Assembly (NCBI RefSeq): GCF_900111375.1
Contig: NZ_FOHB01000001.1
Location: 620,001-684,000 of the forward strand
Reading direction: 5' to 3'
Source of the DNA: Pedococcus cremeus
Lineage (GTDB): Bacteria > Actinomycetota > Actinomycetes > Actinomycetales > Dermatophilaceae
Length of the DNA: 64,000 bases
The translations under genes were made by a program, and so were the position numbers. The notes beneath the pieces are model-generated. The model had not been told where the DNA came from, did not search any database, and saw only the letters and a program-made list of their open reading frames with translations. Positions 26,596 to 34,986 of the stretch are shown here, piece by piece (positions within the stretch are counted from its first letter, which is position 1; the number at the start of each line of letters is the position of its first letter).

Positions 26596-27312
26596 ATGGC
26601 TGACGCAGCGCGAACGCACCGGCACGACACCGTGCTCCTCGACGTCGACGGGACCCTGGTGGACTCGACCTACCACCACGCGCTGGCGTGGCACCGTGCC
26701 TTCCAGGCCCACGGCATACGGGTGCCCATGTGGAAGGTCCACCGGGCGATCGGGATGGGCGGTGACCGGCTGGTGGCCGCGGTGACGGGCGACGACGTGG
26801 AGGAGTCGCTGGGCGACGCGCTGCGCGAGGAGTGAGAGAAGGGCTACGAGGGCCTCATCGACGAGGTGGAGCCGCTGCCGGGCGCCGCCGACCTGGTGCG
26901 CGCGCTGGTGGAGAAGGGCTTCGTCGTGGCCCTCGCCTCGTCGGGCAAGCCGGACCACACGCAGACGGCCGTCGAGCGCCTCGGCGTCGGTGACCTGCTC
27001 GCCGCGGTCACGACCTCGGAGGACGCCGAGTCGACGAAGCCGGCGCCGGACATCCTCTCCGTGGCCCTGGAGAAGGCGGGCGGCACCAGCGCCATCGTGG
27101 TCGGCGACTCCACCTTCGACATCGCCTCGGCGGCCCGCATCGGCTCTCCGTGCGTGGCCACGCGCACCGGCGGGTTCGGTCGAGACGAGCTGCGCGAGGC
27201 GGGAGCCGTGCTGGTGGCCGATGGGATGGTCGACCTGCTGGACGCGGACTGGGCGGGCCTGGCCGAAGCCACGCCCCCGCAGGGGGCCGACCACGACCCC
27301 CGGCTGCCGTAG
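26596..27312 (+). pseudogene. HAD hydrolase gene interrupted by one in-frame TGA
   Basis: Two pieces in the same frame are split by TGA at 26833-26835. The first 79 residues carry motif I (LLDVDGTLVDS) and the cap-domain start. After the stop the frame goes on without a break (EKGYEGLIDEVEPLPGAADL) with motif II (VALASSGKPD), motif III Lys (ESTKPAPD) and motif IV (IVVGDSTFDIASA). Every catalytic motif of a phosphoglycolate-phosphatase or beta-phosphoglucomutase-like HAD enzyme is intact, so a single base change (for example TGG, CGA or GGA to TGA) explains the break. It may be a very recent null allele, a sequencing error or read-through. A restart at ATG 26866 would lack motif I and be inactive. 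Confidence 0.85.
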
Positions 27313-27330
27313 CGCGAAGCGGTCGCAGCC

Positions 27331-27346
27331 ATACCCCCAGAGGTAT
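27331..27346. promoter_or_regulatory. CsoR/CstR-type operator candidate
   Basis: ATACCCCCAGAGGTAT is an inverted repeat (ATACC/GGTAT around CCCAGA) 41 bp upstream of the DUF302 start. It resembles the ATACCC-GGGTAT operators of CsoR-family repressors, which sense copper, formaldehyde or persulfides. DUF302 genes are often found with such regulators. No csoR gene is in the window. Confidence 0.55.
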
Positions 27347-27386
27347 GCTGCGTGGAAAGGCACATGTCGTCGCAAGGAGGCCTTCC

Positions 27387-27782
27387 ATGGGCTACGCCCT
27401 GAGCACCACTGTCGACCGTCCGTTCGAGCAGACCCTCGAAGCAGTGCGTGAGGCCTTGCAGCAGCAGGGTTTCGGCGTGCTCACCGAGATCGACCTGAAG
27501 GCGACGCTCAAGGCCAAGCTCGACGTCGACGTCGAGCCGCAGGTCATCCTGGGCGCCTGCCGTCCCCCTCTGGCCCATGCGGCCCTGCAGGCCGAACCGT
27601 CGGTCGGGCTCCTGCTCCCCTGCAACGTCGTGGTGCGAGCGTCCGGGGCCGAGAGCACGGTGGTCGAGGCGCTCGACCCGGCGACCATGGTCGACCTCAC
27701 TGGCAACGAAGCGCTCTCCGACGTGGCCACCGACGCGAAGGGGCGCCTGCAGGCTGCTCTCGACGCCCTCACGGGTCCCTGA
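27387..27782 (+). CDS. DUF302 protein
   Basis: 131 residues from the ATG at 27387, which has AAGGAGG 6 nt upstream. The full DUF302 domain is seen: RPFEQTLEAVREALQQQGFGVL, EIDLKATLKAKLD, VILGACRPPLAHAALQAEP, LLLPCNVVVR. Small cytoplasmic protein family of unknown chemistry, often linked to sulfur, copper or persulfide stress genes, which fits the CsoR-like site upstream. Its last 14 bp overlap the end of the convergent kinase gene. Confidence 0.88.
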   Translation: MGYALSTTVDRPFEQTLEAVREALQQQGFGVLTEIDLKATLKAKLDVDVEPQVILGACRPPLAHAALQAEPSVGLLLPCNVVVRASGAESTVVEALDPATMVDLTGNEALSDVATDAKGRLQAALDALTGP

Positions 27783-28725
27783 GCTGCCTCACGGCCGCGA
27801 GCAGGCGGTCGAGCACCGATCGGGTGTGCGGGTCGTCGAACACCTCGCTGATCCACGCCTCGGCGTCCTCGCGTCGCGGCGACCGCCGGTTGGGCTCGAG
27901 CCAGTCACAGGCGGCGAGCTCGGTGATGTGGCCGAGCTGGGCGATCAGCATCGTGAAGTGTCCGCGCCGCTCCACCGCCGCAGGACCACCCGCGTCGCGG
28001 TAGGCCGCCACCAGCTCGCGGACCCGCCCGGGGTCCGAGCGAGCGAACTCGAAGAGAGCGCACGCCAGCTCGTGGTGCGGGTCGGCGGGTCCACTGTTGT
28101 CCCAGTCGATCACGCACACGTCGCCATCGGTCGTGGACAGCACGTTGTCGGCCCACAGGTCGCAGTGGCAGACCTGCAGGTCACGCGGCGGCTCCAGCCA
28201 CGACTCGAGGGCCACCAGCTCGTCGCGCAGGTCGGCGACCCGTCCGGCAAACGGAGCCCCACCCGCGGAGAGCCGACGGACGAGTTCGTCCCAGCGGGCG
28301 GCGCCGACCGGCTCGTGGTTCCACGCGTGGGAGGGCCCCGGCGCCTCCAGGACCACCTGGTGGAGGTCGCCCAAGAGCGCCCCCACCCGGCCGGGGTCGA
28401 GCATCGGGTCCGGCGGCAGCAGGTCGACCCACTCGTGCACGCGCACCTGCGCTGCACCGACGACAGCGAGGACCGACCCTTCTTCCGTGCGGCGCACCTT
28501 CGGGGTGGGTACGCCTGCGGCCCAAGCCTGCTCGTTGAACTCCGTCGGCAGGCGCACCTCGGCCTCCGAGGTGCGGCGCAGCGGCACCTTGACCGCCCAG
28601 CGGCCGTCCGAGGTCTCCAGCCGCCACACCAGCCCCTGCTTGCCCCGGGCCACCGGGCCGTCGGACAGGTGCGTCGCGCGCCCGAGCCCGAAGCGACGCG
28701 CGACCTCGGTCGCGTCCCAGTCCAC
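27769..28725 (-). CDS. Aminoglycoside phosphotransferase/choline kinase-like protein
   Basis: 318 residues from the GTG at 28725, 4 bp after the SDR stop. Kinase-like motifs: KQGLVWRLETSDGRWAVKVPL (nucleotide loop and Lys), VCHCDLWADNVL (Brenner motif with catalytic Asp and metal Asn) and VCVIDWDNSGPADPHHELA (DFG-like Asp). The APH family phosphorylates small molecules such as choline, homoserine, sugars or drugs; this member's substrate is unknown. It lies last in a set with the SDR and the cyclase/NB-ARC regulator. Confidence 0.85.
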   Translation of the reverse strand: MDWDATEVARRFGLGRATHLSDGPVARGKQGLVWRLETSDGRWAVKVPLRRTSEAEVRLPTEFNEQAWAAGVPTPKVRRTEEGSVLAVVGAAQVRVHEWVDLLPPDPMLDPGRVGALLGDLHQVVLEAPGPSHAWNHEPVGAARWDELVRRLSAGGAPFAGRVADLRDELVALESWLEPPRDLQVCHCDLWADNVLSTTDGDVCVIDWDNSGPADPHHELACALFEFARSDPGRVRELVAAYRDAGGPAAVERRGHFTMLIAQLGHITELAACDWLEPNRRSPRREDAEAWISEVFDDPHTRSVLDRLLAAVRQLRDP

Positions 28726-28729
28726 GTTC

Positions 28730-29536
28730 TCAGGGAGCCGGTGGCAGCGGCATACCCCGCACGGAGAAGCCACCGTCGCAGTCGACCACGGTCCCTGTGG
28801 TGGCAGCGGCGTTCGCCCGCGAGGCGAGCTGCACGTAGTGGCCCGTGTACGCGGCCGGCTCGGGCAGGACAGCCAGGGGCAGCACCACGCGCGCCAGCTC
28901 GTCGAGGTCGGGCATCGAGGCCAGGGTTCGGTCAGCCTGCCCGAGGGCACCCGGCCCACGGATGTCGGTGCGCATGAAGCCCGGGGCCACCGCATTGACG
29001 CGCACGGTGGGCGCGAGCTCGAGCGCGAGCTGCTCGACCAGACCCACGACCGCGTGCTTCGAGGCGGTGTAGACCGCTCCACCCACCCCGGCGTTGCGCG
29101 ACGCCAGGGATGCGGTCAACACCACGCTGCCGCCGGACTCTCCCAGCGCCTCGGCAGCCGCCTTGACGCCGAGCAGGTAGCCCTTGACGTTGACGGCGAA
29201 CAGCTCGTCGAAGCCGTGCGCGAGCGCCTCGATGGGCGTATCGACCAGCCGGGCCCCGTAGTCGAACAGACCGGCATTGCCTACGAAGACGTCGAGACGC
29301 CCGAACGACGAGATCGCCTGTGCCACAGCGACTTCGTTGTCAGCGGGGACGGTGACGTCGCCGACCACCCCCACCACCGTGTCACGGTGCTGCGCCTCCA
29401 CGGCGGACACGCGTTCGGCACTGCGGTCGAACGCGACCACCCGTGCACCCTCGGCCACGAAACGGTCGACCAGCGCGCGGCCCAGTCCCGACCCCGCACC
29501 GGTGACCACGGCGACGTCACCCTCCAGCCAGCCCAT
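28730..29536 (-). CDS. Short-chain dehydrogenase, dihydrodiol-dehydrogenase-like
   Basis: 268 residues. Cofactor motif TGAGSGLG near the start (MGWLEGDVAVVTGAGSGLGR), NAG motif in VGNAG, Ser in VVLTASLAS and the active YTASK. The opening and the GDVTVPADNEVAVAQAIS region resemble cis-dihydrodiol dehydrogenases of the BphB/HcaB group, which oxidise ring dihydrodiols to catechols with NAD. No ring dioxygenase is nearby, so the true substrate is uncertain. Lies 36 bp downstream of the regulator gene and 4 bp before the kinase. Confidence 0.87.
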   Translation of the reverse strand: MGWLEGDVAVVTGAGSGLGRALVDRFVAEGARVVAFDRSAERVSAVEAQHRDTVVGVVGDVTVPADNEVAVAQAISSFGRLDVFVGNAGLFDYGARLVDTPIEALAHGFDELFAVNVKGYLLGVKAAAEALGESGGSVVLTASLASRNAGVGGAVYTASKHAVVGLVEQLALELAPTVRVNAVAPGFMRTDIRGPGALGQADRTLASMPDLDELARVVLPLAVLPEPAAYTGHYVQLASRANAAATTGTVVDCDGGFSVRGMPLPPAP

Positions 29537-29572
29537 CCGCTCCTCCTTCGTCAGGTGTCCTCATCAGCGTGC

Positions 29573-32500
29573 TCACCCGGCCGCCGACAGGGCCGAGCCC
29601 TCGACCGCGAGGAGTGCCTCGGTGGCCAGGCGCACGGTTGCCCGCAGGTCGGGTGGTTCGTGGCCCGAGGGAGCGGACGGCTCCTCCGGTTGGTCGCTCG
29701 GGGGCGGCGGCACCACTGACTCGGCCGCCGCCTGACGTGGGGTCGCCACCGCTCCGCAGGCTCGTCGCAGCGACCGGGCAGACCGCGCCAGCTCGGTTGC
29801 CGTGGACGGCGCGGCCGGGCTGACCAGGACAGCGGCGGCCAGGAGCGACTCGACCAACCCCAGGCGGTCACCGATCACGTCGCGGATCACGAGGGCCTCG
29901 CGGTGGAGCCGCGCGGCGTCCCGCACCTCACCGCGAGCGGCGCTGACACAGGCGAGGCCCCATCGGCTGTTGGCCTGGTGGCGCGGCGACGCCTGGGTGG
30001 TGGTGTGCTCGACGCCCAGGCGGAAACGCCGCGCCGCCTCGGTGAGGTCGCCCTCCTCCAACGCAACCACACCGGACACCCACTGAGGGAACACCGAGCG
30101 CATGGTGTGGCCCAGCACGCTGAGGTCGCGGGCGCGCTCGGCCAGCTGGTGCGCCTCCGTCAGCCGCCGCTGCTCCAGGGCAGCGCACGCCCGGGTGCAC
30201 AGCACCCCTGCCACCTCGGCGGGCGCGTGCAGCCCCTCCGCGACCTCGTGGGCTCGAGTCACGTCGCCCTCGGCCACTGCAAACTCGCCTCGCCGCACCA
30301 GTCCTTCGGCCCGCAGTCGCAGGGCGCTCGCGAGCGTGCGGCGGTTCCCCAGGTCCTCGGCGAGCTCGGCAGCCTCGTCCGCGAGCCGGGCCGCGGTGCC
30401 GAGGTCGCCGGTGAGCAGCGCCACCCATCCGAGCTCGCAGAGCAGGAGGGGACGGGCGGACAGGTCGCCGATCGACGACGCGAGGTCGAGCGCCTGGCCG
30501 TAGAGGTCCTGCGCCTCCGAGTACCTGCCGGTCCAGAGGTCGATCTCCGCCCGCGACCCGAGGAGCAGCCGGAGCAGCTGGTCGTCGTGGGCGTGCTCTG
30601 CCGCGCGGATGCCTCGGTCGAGCCACCGCCCAGCTTCCTCCTGGTCGCCCCGGCTGCCGGCCGCGATCGCCAGGCTGCGCAGCACCCCCGCTGAGACCCG
30701 CTCGTCACCGGCCTCCTCGGAGCTCTCCAGGGCCTGCCGCCACCGGTTCTCGGCGCCGTCGAGGTCCGACCGCCGGAACGCGACGTACCCCAGACCTGAG
30801 AGGGCCCGGGCCCGCGTCGTCGCGTCTCCGCGGGTCCCGCTCAGGGCCAGCGCCTCTGACAGGCACCTCTCGGCGTCGTCCATCTCACCGCGGAGGATGA
30901 GCAGGTTGCCCAGTGCCGCCAGCGCTCGGGCCCGAGCCGAGTCGGCTCCGCCCTGGAGCGTCAGCGCCTCGCGGAGGCGGTGGACGCCGGCCCCCCAGTC
31001 GCCGTGCGAGGTCCAGAACGGCCCCATCGCAGCAGCGCAGCGCAACGTGGTGTCGGCATCGCCTTCCGCCACACCGGTGGCGAGCGCCTGGTCGATGTTG
31101 TCGAGGTCGACCAGGAGCTCACCCATGACGGCGCCGCGGTCGTGCAGGCCGAGCTGCGGCGCGAGGGTCTCGGCTCGGCGTGCGAAGAACTCACGGTGCA
31201 GCGCCGACAGGGCCCCGGTCTGGCCGCGCTCCTTCAGCTCGAGGGCCGCGAGCTCGTGCACGGACCCGAGCACGGTCCACCGGTCGTCGTCCCCCATGGA
31301 GACCAGGGAGGATCGCACGAGCCGCCGCAGCAGTCTGGGAACGTCCGTGGCCACCAGCGGCGCCTGCCCGCAGACCTCGCTCGCAGCGTCCACGGAACCG
31401 GTGCGGGCGAAGACACCCAGGCGGGCGAACAGCAGCCGCTCCTCGGCGCCGAGCAGGTCGAGGCTCCAGCCGAGCGCGGCGCGCAGGGTCTGGTGCCGCT
31501 CGGGTGCGCTGCGCCGTCCGTAGGTCAGCAGGGCGAAGCGGTCGGCCAGGCCCTCGACGACGCTGCCCAGGGATCGGTCGGCCAGCGCCGCCGCGGCCAG
31601 CTCGAGCGCGAGCGGTATGCCGTCGAGCTGGCGCACGATGGTGGCGACCTGCGGCGCGGTCGCATCGGTGACGCGGAAGCCCGGCCGCGCGAGAGCTGCG
31701 CGCTCCTCGAACAGGCGCACGGAATCGGCCCTGCGCAGCCGGTCGGCGGTCGTGGCGCCCCCCTCGGGCACGGGCAGCGGCTCCAGCCGGCACACGACCT
31801 CGCCGTCGATCGCCAGCGGCTCCCGGCTGGTGGCCACGACGACCACGTGGGGGCTGTGGCGGGTCAGCTCCTCGGTGAACGCGGCCACCGGCTCCAGCAC
31901 GTGCTCGCAGTTGTCCAACAGCAGGAGGGCCGACTTCCCGGCGAGGTGGTCGACCACCACGTCTCTCAGGGCGCGTCCGGCGGTCTCCGCCACTCCCAGG
32001 GCCGTGGCGACGGCGGAGACGACACCCCGGTCGTCGCGAGCCGAGGCCAGCTCGACCAGCCACGCGCCGTCATCGAAGTCGTCGAGCAGGTCGAACGCCA
32101 CCTGGGTCGCGAGTCGGGTCTTGCCGACGCCACCGACGCCCACCACGGTGACGAGGCCCGTGCGCCGGACCATGGCCGCCAGTGCGGCTCGCTCCCCTGC
32201 CCTCCCGATGAAGGCCGACCGGTGGAACGGCAGGTTGTGGTGCACGACCCCCTGCACCCGAAGGGGTGGGAACTGCACCTGCAGACCAGGGTGGTCGGCC
32301 TGGAACAGCCGCGCCGGCTCGGCGAAGCCCCGCAGCTGGAAGGATCCCAGGAACGTCAAGGCCACCTCGGGCGGCAACCGGTGCCGCACCTGCTTCGCCG
32401 TGACCTCGGAGAGCACGACCTGACCGCCGTGGGCGCCGGCACAGATCCGGGCCGCCTGGTGCAGCCCGAGCGATACGTAGTTGTCGCCGACCGGCTCCGC

Positions 32501-32827
32501 CTCCGCCGTGTGCAGTCCCATGCGCACCCGGATCATCGCGCCGGGAGGCCAGGGATGGGACTCCAGGGCGAGCTGGCCCTCGACGCAGCCGCTCAACGCC
32601 TCCGCCGCGTCGTCGAAGGCCACCACGAGGGCGTCGCCCTCGGTGGCGACCTCCACGCCACCGTGGCGCTCGAAGGCGCCGGCCAGCAGGCGGTGGTGGG
32701 TCTCCAGAAGGCCCACGTAGCCGTCGCCGAGCTCGCGGAACAGCCGCGTGGAGCTCTCGATGTCGGTCATCACGAACGTGACGAGGCCAGCGGGGAGCCG
32801 TCGCGCTGTCCGCTGCGGCTCCGCCAT
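29573..32827 (-). CDS. Class III cyclase-domain / NB-ARC-type ATPase / TPR regulator
   Basis: 1084 residues from the ATG at 32827, with GGTGGAGG upstream. Residues about 10-190 form a class III nucleotide cyclase domain (FVMTDIESSTRLFREL, VATEGDALVVAFDDA, IRVRMGLHT). The transition-state Asn position reads His (LGLHQAARIC), so cyclase activity may be lost or changed. Next comes an NB-ARC-like ATPase with Walker A VVGVGGVGKTRLA and Walker B LLLLDNCEHVL, then a winged-helix-like segment and a long TPR array to the end. No C-terminal HTH is seen. Such proteins are putative signal-sensing regulators of unknown output. It probably heads an operon with the SDR and kinase. Confidence 0.88.
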   Translation of the reverse strand: MAEPQRTARRLPAGLVTFVMTDIESSTRLFRELGDGYVGLLETHHRLLAGAFERHGGVEVATEGDALVVAFDDAAEALSGCVEGQLALESHPWPPGAMIRVRMGLHTAEAEPVGDNYVSLGLHQAARICAGAHGGQVVLSEVTAKQVRHRLPPEVALTFLGSFQLRGFAEPARLFQADHPGLQVQFPPLRVQGVVHHNLPFHRSAFIGRAGERAALAAMVRRTGLVTVVGVGGVGKTRLATQVAFDLLDDFDDGAWLVELASARDDRGVVSAVATALGVAETAGRALRDVVVDHLAGKSALLLLDNCEHVLEPVAAFTEELTRHSPHVVVVATSREPLAIDGEVVCRLEPLPVPEGGATTADRLRRADSVRLFEERAALARPGFRVTDATAPQVATIVRQLDGIPLALELAAAALADRSLGSVVEGLADRFALLTYGRRSAPERHQTLRAALGWSLDLLGAEERLLFARLGVFARTGSVDAASEVCGQAPLVATDVPRLLRRLVRSSLVSMGDDDRWTVLGSVHELAALELKERGQTGALSALHREFFARRAETLAPQLGLHDRGAVMGELLVDLDNIDQALATGVAEGDADTTLRCAAAMGPFWTSHGDWGAGVHRLREALTLQGGADSARARALAALGNLLILRGEMDDAERCLSEALALSGTRGDATTRARALSGLGYVAFRRSDLDGAENRWRQALESSEEAGDERVSAGVLRSLAIAAGSRGDQEEAGRWLDRGIRAAEHAHDDQLLRLLLGSRAEIDLWTGRYSEAQDLYGQALDLASSIGDLSARPLLLCELGWVALLTGDLGTAARLADEAAELAEDLGNRRTLASALRLRAEGLVRRGEFAVAEGDVTRAHEVAEGLHAPAEVAGVLCTRACAALEQRRLTEAHQLAERARDLSVLGHTMRSVFPQWVSGVVALEEGDLTEAARRFRLGVEHTTTQASPRHQANSRWGLACVSAARGEVRDAARLHREALVIRDVIGDRLGLVESLLAAAVLVSPAAPSTATELARSARSLRRACGAVATPRQAAAESVVPPPPSDQPEEPSAPSGHEPPDLRATVRLATEALLAVEGSALSAAG

Positions 32828-32979
32828 GGTGCGTCCTCCACCTCGGGGCGCGGCCTGTGCACGACCACCCGTGCGCGCGTCCCGCCCCACGACGATAGTT
32901 CGCTCGCGGCACACCCGTCAGGGCCTTGGGGCGACAGCCGCGGAGCGAGCGCCGCCGGCGGATGCAGGAGAATGCCGCC

Positions 32980-33444
32980 GTGGACATCTCCGCGCGCACC
33001 GAGTACGCCATCCGCGCCATGCTGATGCTGGCCGAGGCGTCACTGACGGGCGCGGGTCCCGTGAGCGTCGACACCCTCGCCACGAAGCAGGACCTTCCCC
33101 GCAAGTTCCTCGAGGCCATCGTCGGCGACCTGCGACGGGCTGGGCTGGTGGTGAGCACCCGGGGCGCCCGCGGCGGCTACGCGCTCACCCGCGACCCGGC
33201 CGCGATCTCGCTCGGTGACGTGTTCCGCGCCGTCGACGGCCCGCTCGCCGAGGTGCGCGGGCTGCGTCCCCACGAAACCCGCTACGAGGGTGTCGCGGAG
33301 CACCTGCCCACGGTCTGGGTGGCCGTGCGCGCGAGCCTCCGCCAGGTGCTCGACGGCACGAGCCTGGCGCAGGTGCTCAGCGGCCGTCTCCCCCCGTCCG
33401 TCGCCGCGCTGACCTCCGCCCCGGACGCCTGGCAGAGTCGGTGA
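32980..33444 (+). CDS. Rrf2-family transcriptional regulator without Fe-S cysteines
   Basis: 154 residues from the GTG at 32980 (AGGAGA 10 nt upstream); in-frame starts further up are less likely. The N-terminal winged helix is typical (ISARTEYAIRAMLMLAEA, TKQDLPRKFLEAIVGDLRRAGLVVSTRGARGGYAL). There is no Cys in the protein, so unlike IscR or NsrR it cannot bind a cluster through the usual three Cys. The regulated signal is unknown. It is divergent from the cyclase/NB-ARC gene, 152 bp apart, and its final codons are the seed of the tandem repeat that follows. Confidence 0.87.
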   Translation: MDISARTEYAIRAMLMLAEASLTGAGPVSVDTLATKQDLPRKFLEAIVGDLRRAGLVVSTRGARGGYALTRDPAAISLGDVFRAVDGPLAEVRGLRPHETRYEGVAEHLPTVWVAVRASLRQVLDGTSLAQVLSGRLPPSVAALTSAPDAWQSR

Positions 33445-33550
33445 CGGGCCCGGCAGAGTCGTTCACAGGCCGGCAGAGTCGTTCACAGACCGGCAGAGTC
33501 GTTCACAGACCGGCAGAGTCGTTCACAGACCGGCAGAGTCGTTCACAGAC
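33431..33550. repeat. 20-bp tandem repeat starting at the end of the Rrf2 gene
   Basis: Five head-to-tail copies of CGGCAGAGTCGTTCACAGAC fill 33451-33550; the first differs by one base. A decayed sixth copy at 33431-33450 covers the last codons and stop of the regulator gene. All copies are joined directly without spacers, so this is not a CRISPR array. Confidence 0.95.
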
Positions 33551-33830
33551 CGAAATGGGTGTGACCTCTGGGTGGCCGGCCCCTTAGGCTCTCCGGGTCG
33601 TCACAGGGGCGGCCACGAGGACACAGGGAGCGAGCGGGTGCCGGACGTCGCCGCGGGATGCGAGGTGGCCGCTGAGGCCTGCTCGGCCGCCGGCCACACC
33701 CGCCCCCGGAACTCCTGACACCTCGATCCTGAGCTCGACGGCTGCGCCGCGCTGCGCACGCCCGCTCGTGGCCGGTGCCAGGCGTGTCCACGCATCCTGG
33801 CAGCCGCCGCACCGAGAGCAGAGAAGAACC
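33551..33830. other. Leader region before the FBP gene
   Basis: 280 bp with no convincing gene. The words GGCGGCCAC and CCGGCCACAC recur. I looked for riboswitch-like cores and found none I could support. It presumably holds the promoter of the next gene. Confidence 0.4.
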
Positions 33831-34337
33831 ATGAACCCCCTGACCGAGAAGCAGATTCGCACCTCCTTCATCAACGCCACCCGCCGCGAGACGACGCAGG
33901 CGACCCTCCCCGACCTCACGGCGGTGAGGTGGGACCAGCTCGACTACCTCGGCTGGCGCGACCGAAAGGCACCCCTGTCGGCGTACGTCGTCCTCGAGCT
34001 GGCGGACGAGCCCACGGGCATCCTCCTGCGGGCCGGCACCCCGAGCGCGACGACGGTTCGCCGCAAGGCGGTGTGCGCGTGGTGCCGCGACCTCGCCTCC
34101 GTCGAGGCGGCGATGTTCGTCGCGCGACGCGGCGGCTCCGCGGGACGCGCGGGCAACACCATCGGCACGCTGGTCTGCGAAGACTTCTCGTGCTCGCGCA
34201 ACGTGCGCCGGCCGCCGACCAGCAGCGACGCGGGCACCGACGCCGAGCTGGTGCGGGAGCTGATCATCCAGGACCGGGTCGCCGGGCTGCGCGAGCGAGC
34301 CACCCGGTTCGTGCAGGAGGTCGCAGCGACCCTCTGA
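33831..34337 (+). CDS. FBP-domain treble-clef zinc-finger protein (EF-G-binding type)
   Basis: 168 residues. The N-terminal LTEKQIRTSFINATRRE and RWDQLDYLGWRDRKAPLSAYVV segments and the four zinc cysteines (VCAWCRD and VCEDFSCSRN) match the FBP family, whose members FusB/FusC bind elongation factor G and free it from stalled ribosomes, giving fusidic acid resistance in staphylococci. In actinobacteria the domain is widespread and probably housekeeping. The ATG at 33831 starts the conserved region; an upstream in-frame GTG adds non-conserved residues. Confidence 0.88.
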   Translation: MNPLTEKQIRTSFINATRRETTQATLPDLTAVRWDQLDYLGWRDRKAPLSAYVVLELADEPTGILLRAGTPSATTVRRKAVCAWCRDLASVEAAMFVARRGGSAGRAGNTIGTLVCEDFSCSRNVRRPPTSSDAGTDAELVRELIIQDRVAGLRERATRFVQEVAATL

Positions 34338-34363
34338 CGCGGCACGGGACGCGGCCGAGGAGC

Positions 34364-34921
34364 TCAGACGCGGTCCAGCAGCGCGGAGAAGGGCTCCGGC
34401 TCGCGGCCCGGCTCCATCGCCGCGACGAACAGTGCGGCATACCGCGCCTTGCGCCCGGACCCGCCGAGGAAGCGGCGGAGCACCGCTGTGCGTGTCCAGC
34501 CCTGTTGCGCGGGCATGCCCGCCAGGCGCTGCAGCGAGCGGCGCTCACCGGCCGCGTCCACGACCCCCTCGGCGGCGTCGAGTCCCAGGGACCTGATGAG
34601 CTCGTCCTCGAGGTCGGCCGAACACTTGAAGAAGCCCAGCCGCGAGGGCCCGTCGGGTTCGAGGGCCTCCCTCAGGCCGGCCGCGGCGAGGCCGCCCCGG
34701 AGCTTGGCCTCGTCGGCCTCGTCGTAGAGTCCGACGAGCGGGAGGCCGAGCCCCAGGGGTCCGTAGCGGAACGCGAAGGTCCGGGTGTTGGTGATGCCGT
34801 TCATCGCGACGACGTCGACGCCCTCGGAGGCGAGGTCGCGGCCCCGGCGCACCGCCAGCGCCTGCAGCGCCACCAGGTCGCTGTGCCCCTCGACGAGGAC
34901 GACGGCACGCGGCGGGGACAC
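34364..34921 (-). CDS. Stand-alone TOPRIM-domain protein (OLD-like)
   Basis: 185 residues from a GTG at 34921; the start is a best guess because no ribosome site is clear. TOPRIM motifs are present: Glu in VVLVEGHSDLVALQAL, and the acidic pair in LVGLYDEADEAKL. The rest is helical with a KCSADLEDELIRSLG segment as in the C-terminal TOPRIM part of OLD-family nucleases. There is no ATPase domain. It may be a metal-dependent nuclease or a nucleotidyl transfer or hydrolase module. It is divergent from a NYN-domain gene, 65 bp away. Confidence 0.78.
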   Translation of the reverse strand: MSPPRAVVLVEGHSDLVALQALAVRRGRDLASEGVDVVAMNGITNTRTFAFRYGPLGLGLPLVGLYDEADEAKLRGGLAAAGLREALEPDGPSRLGFFKCSADLEDELIRSLGLDAAEGVVDAAGERRSLQRLAGMPAQQGWTRTAVLRRFLGGSGRKARYAALFVAAMEPGREPEPFSALLDRV

Positions 34922-34986
34922 CTCACCATTAGGTGCCCTGCGCGTATGCCGGTCAACCGGCTTTTCGTCCCGCCTACCCTGAGCGC

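Noticed and set aside
26833..26835. TGA in the HAD gene as a selenocysteine codon.
   Set aside because: The HAD motifs do not use Sec at this place, no SECIS-like hairpin was seen just after it and no sel genes are in the window.
33431..33550. Possible CRISPR array.
   Set aside because: The 20-bp copies are joined with no spacers and no cas genes are nearby; it is a simple tandem repeat.
33551..33830. Riboswitch (c-di-AMP or cobalamin type) before the FBP gene.
   Set aside because: The region has several small inverted words but none of the conserved cores could be placed.
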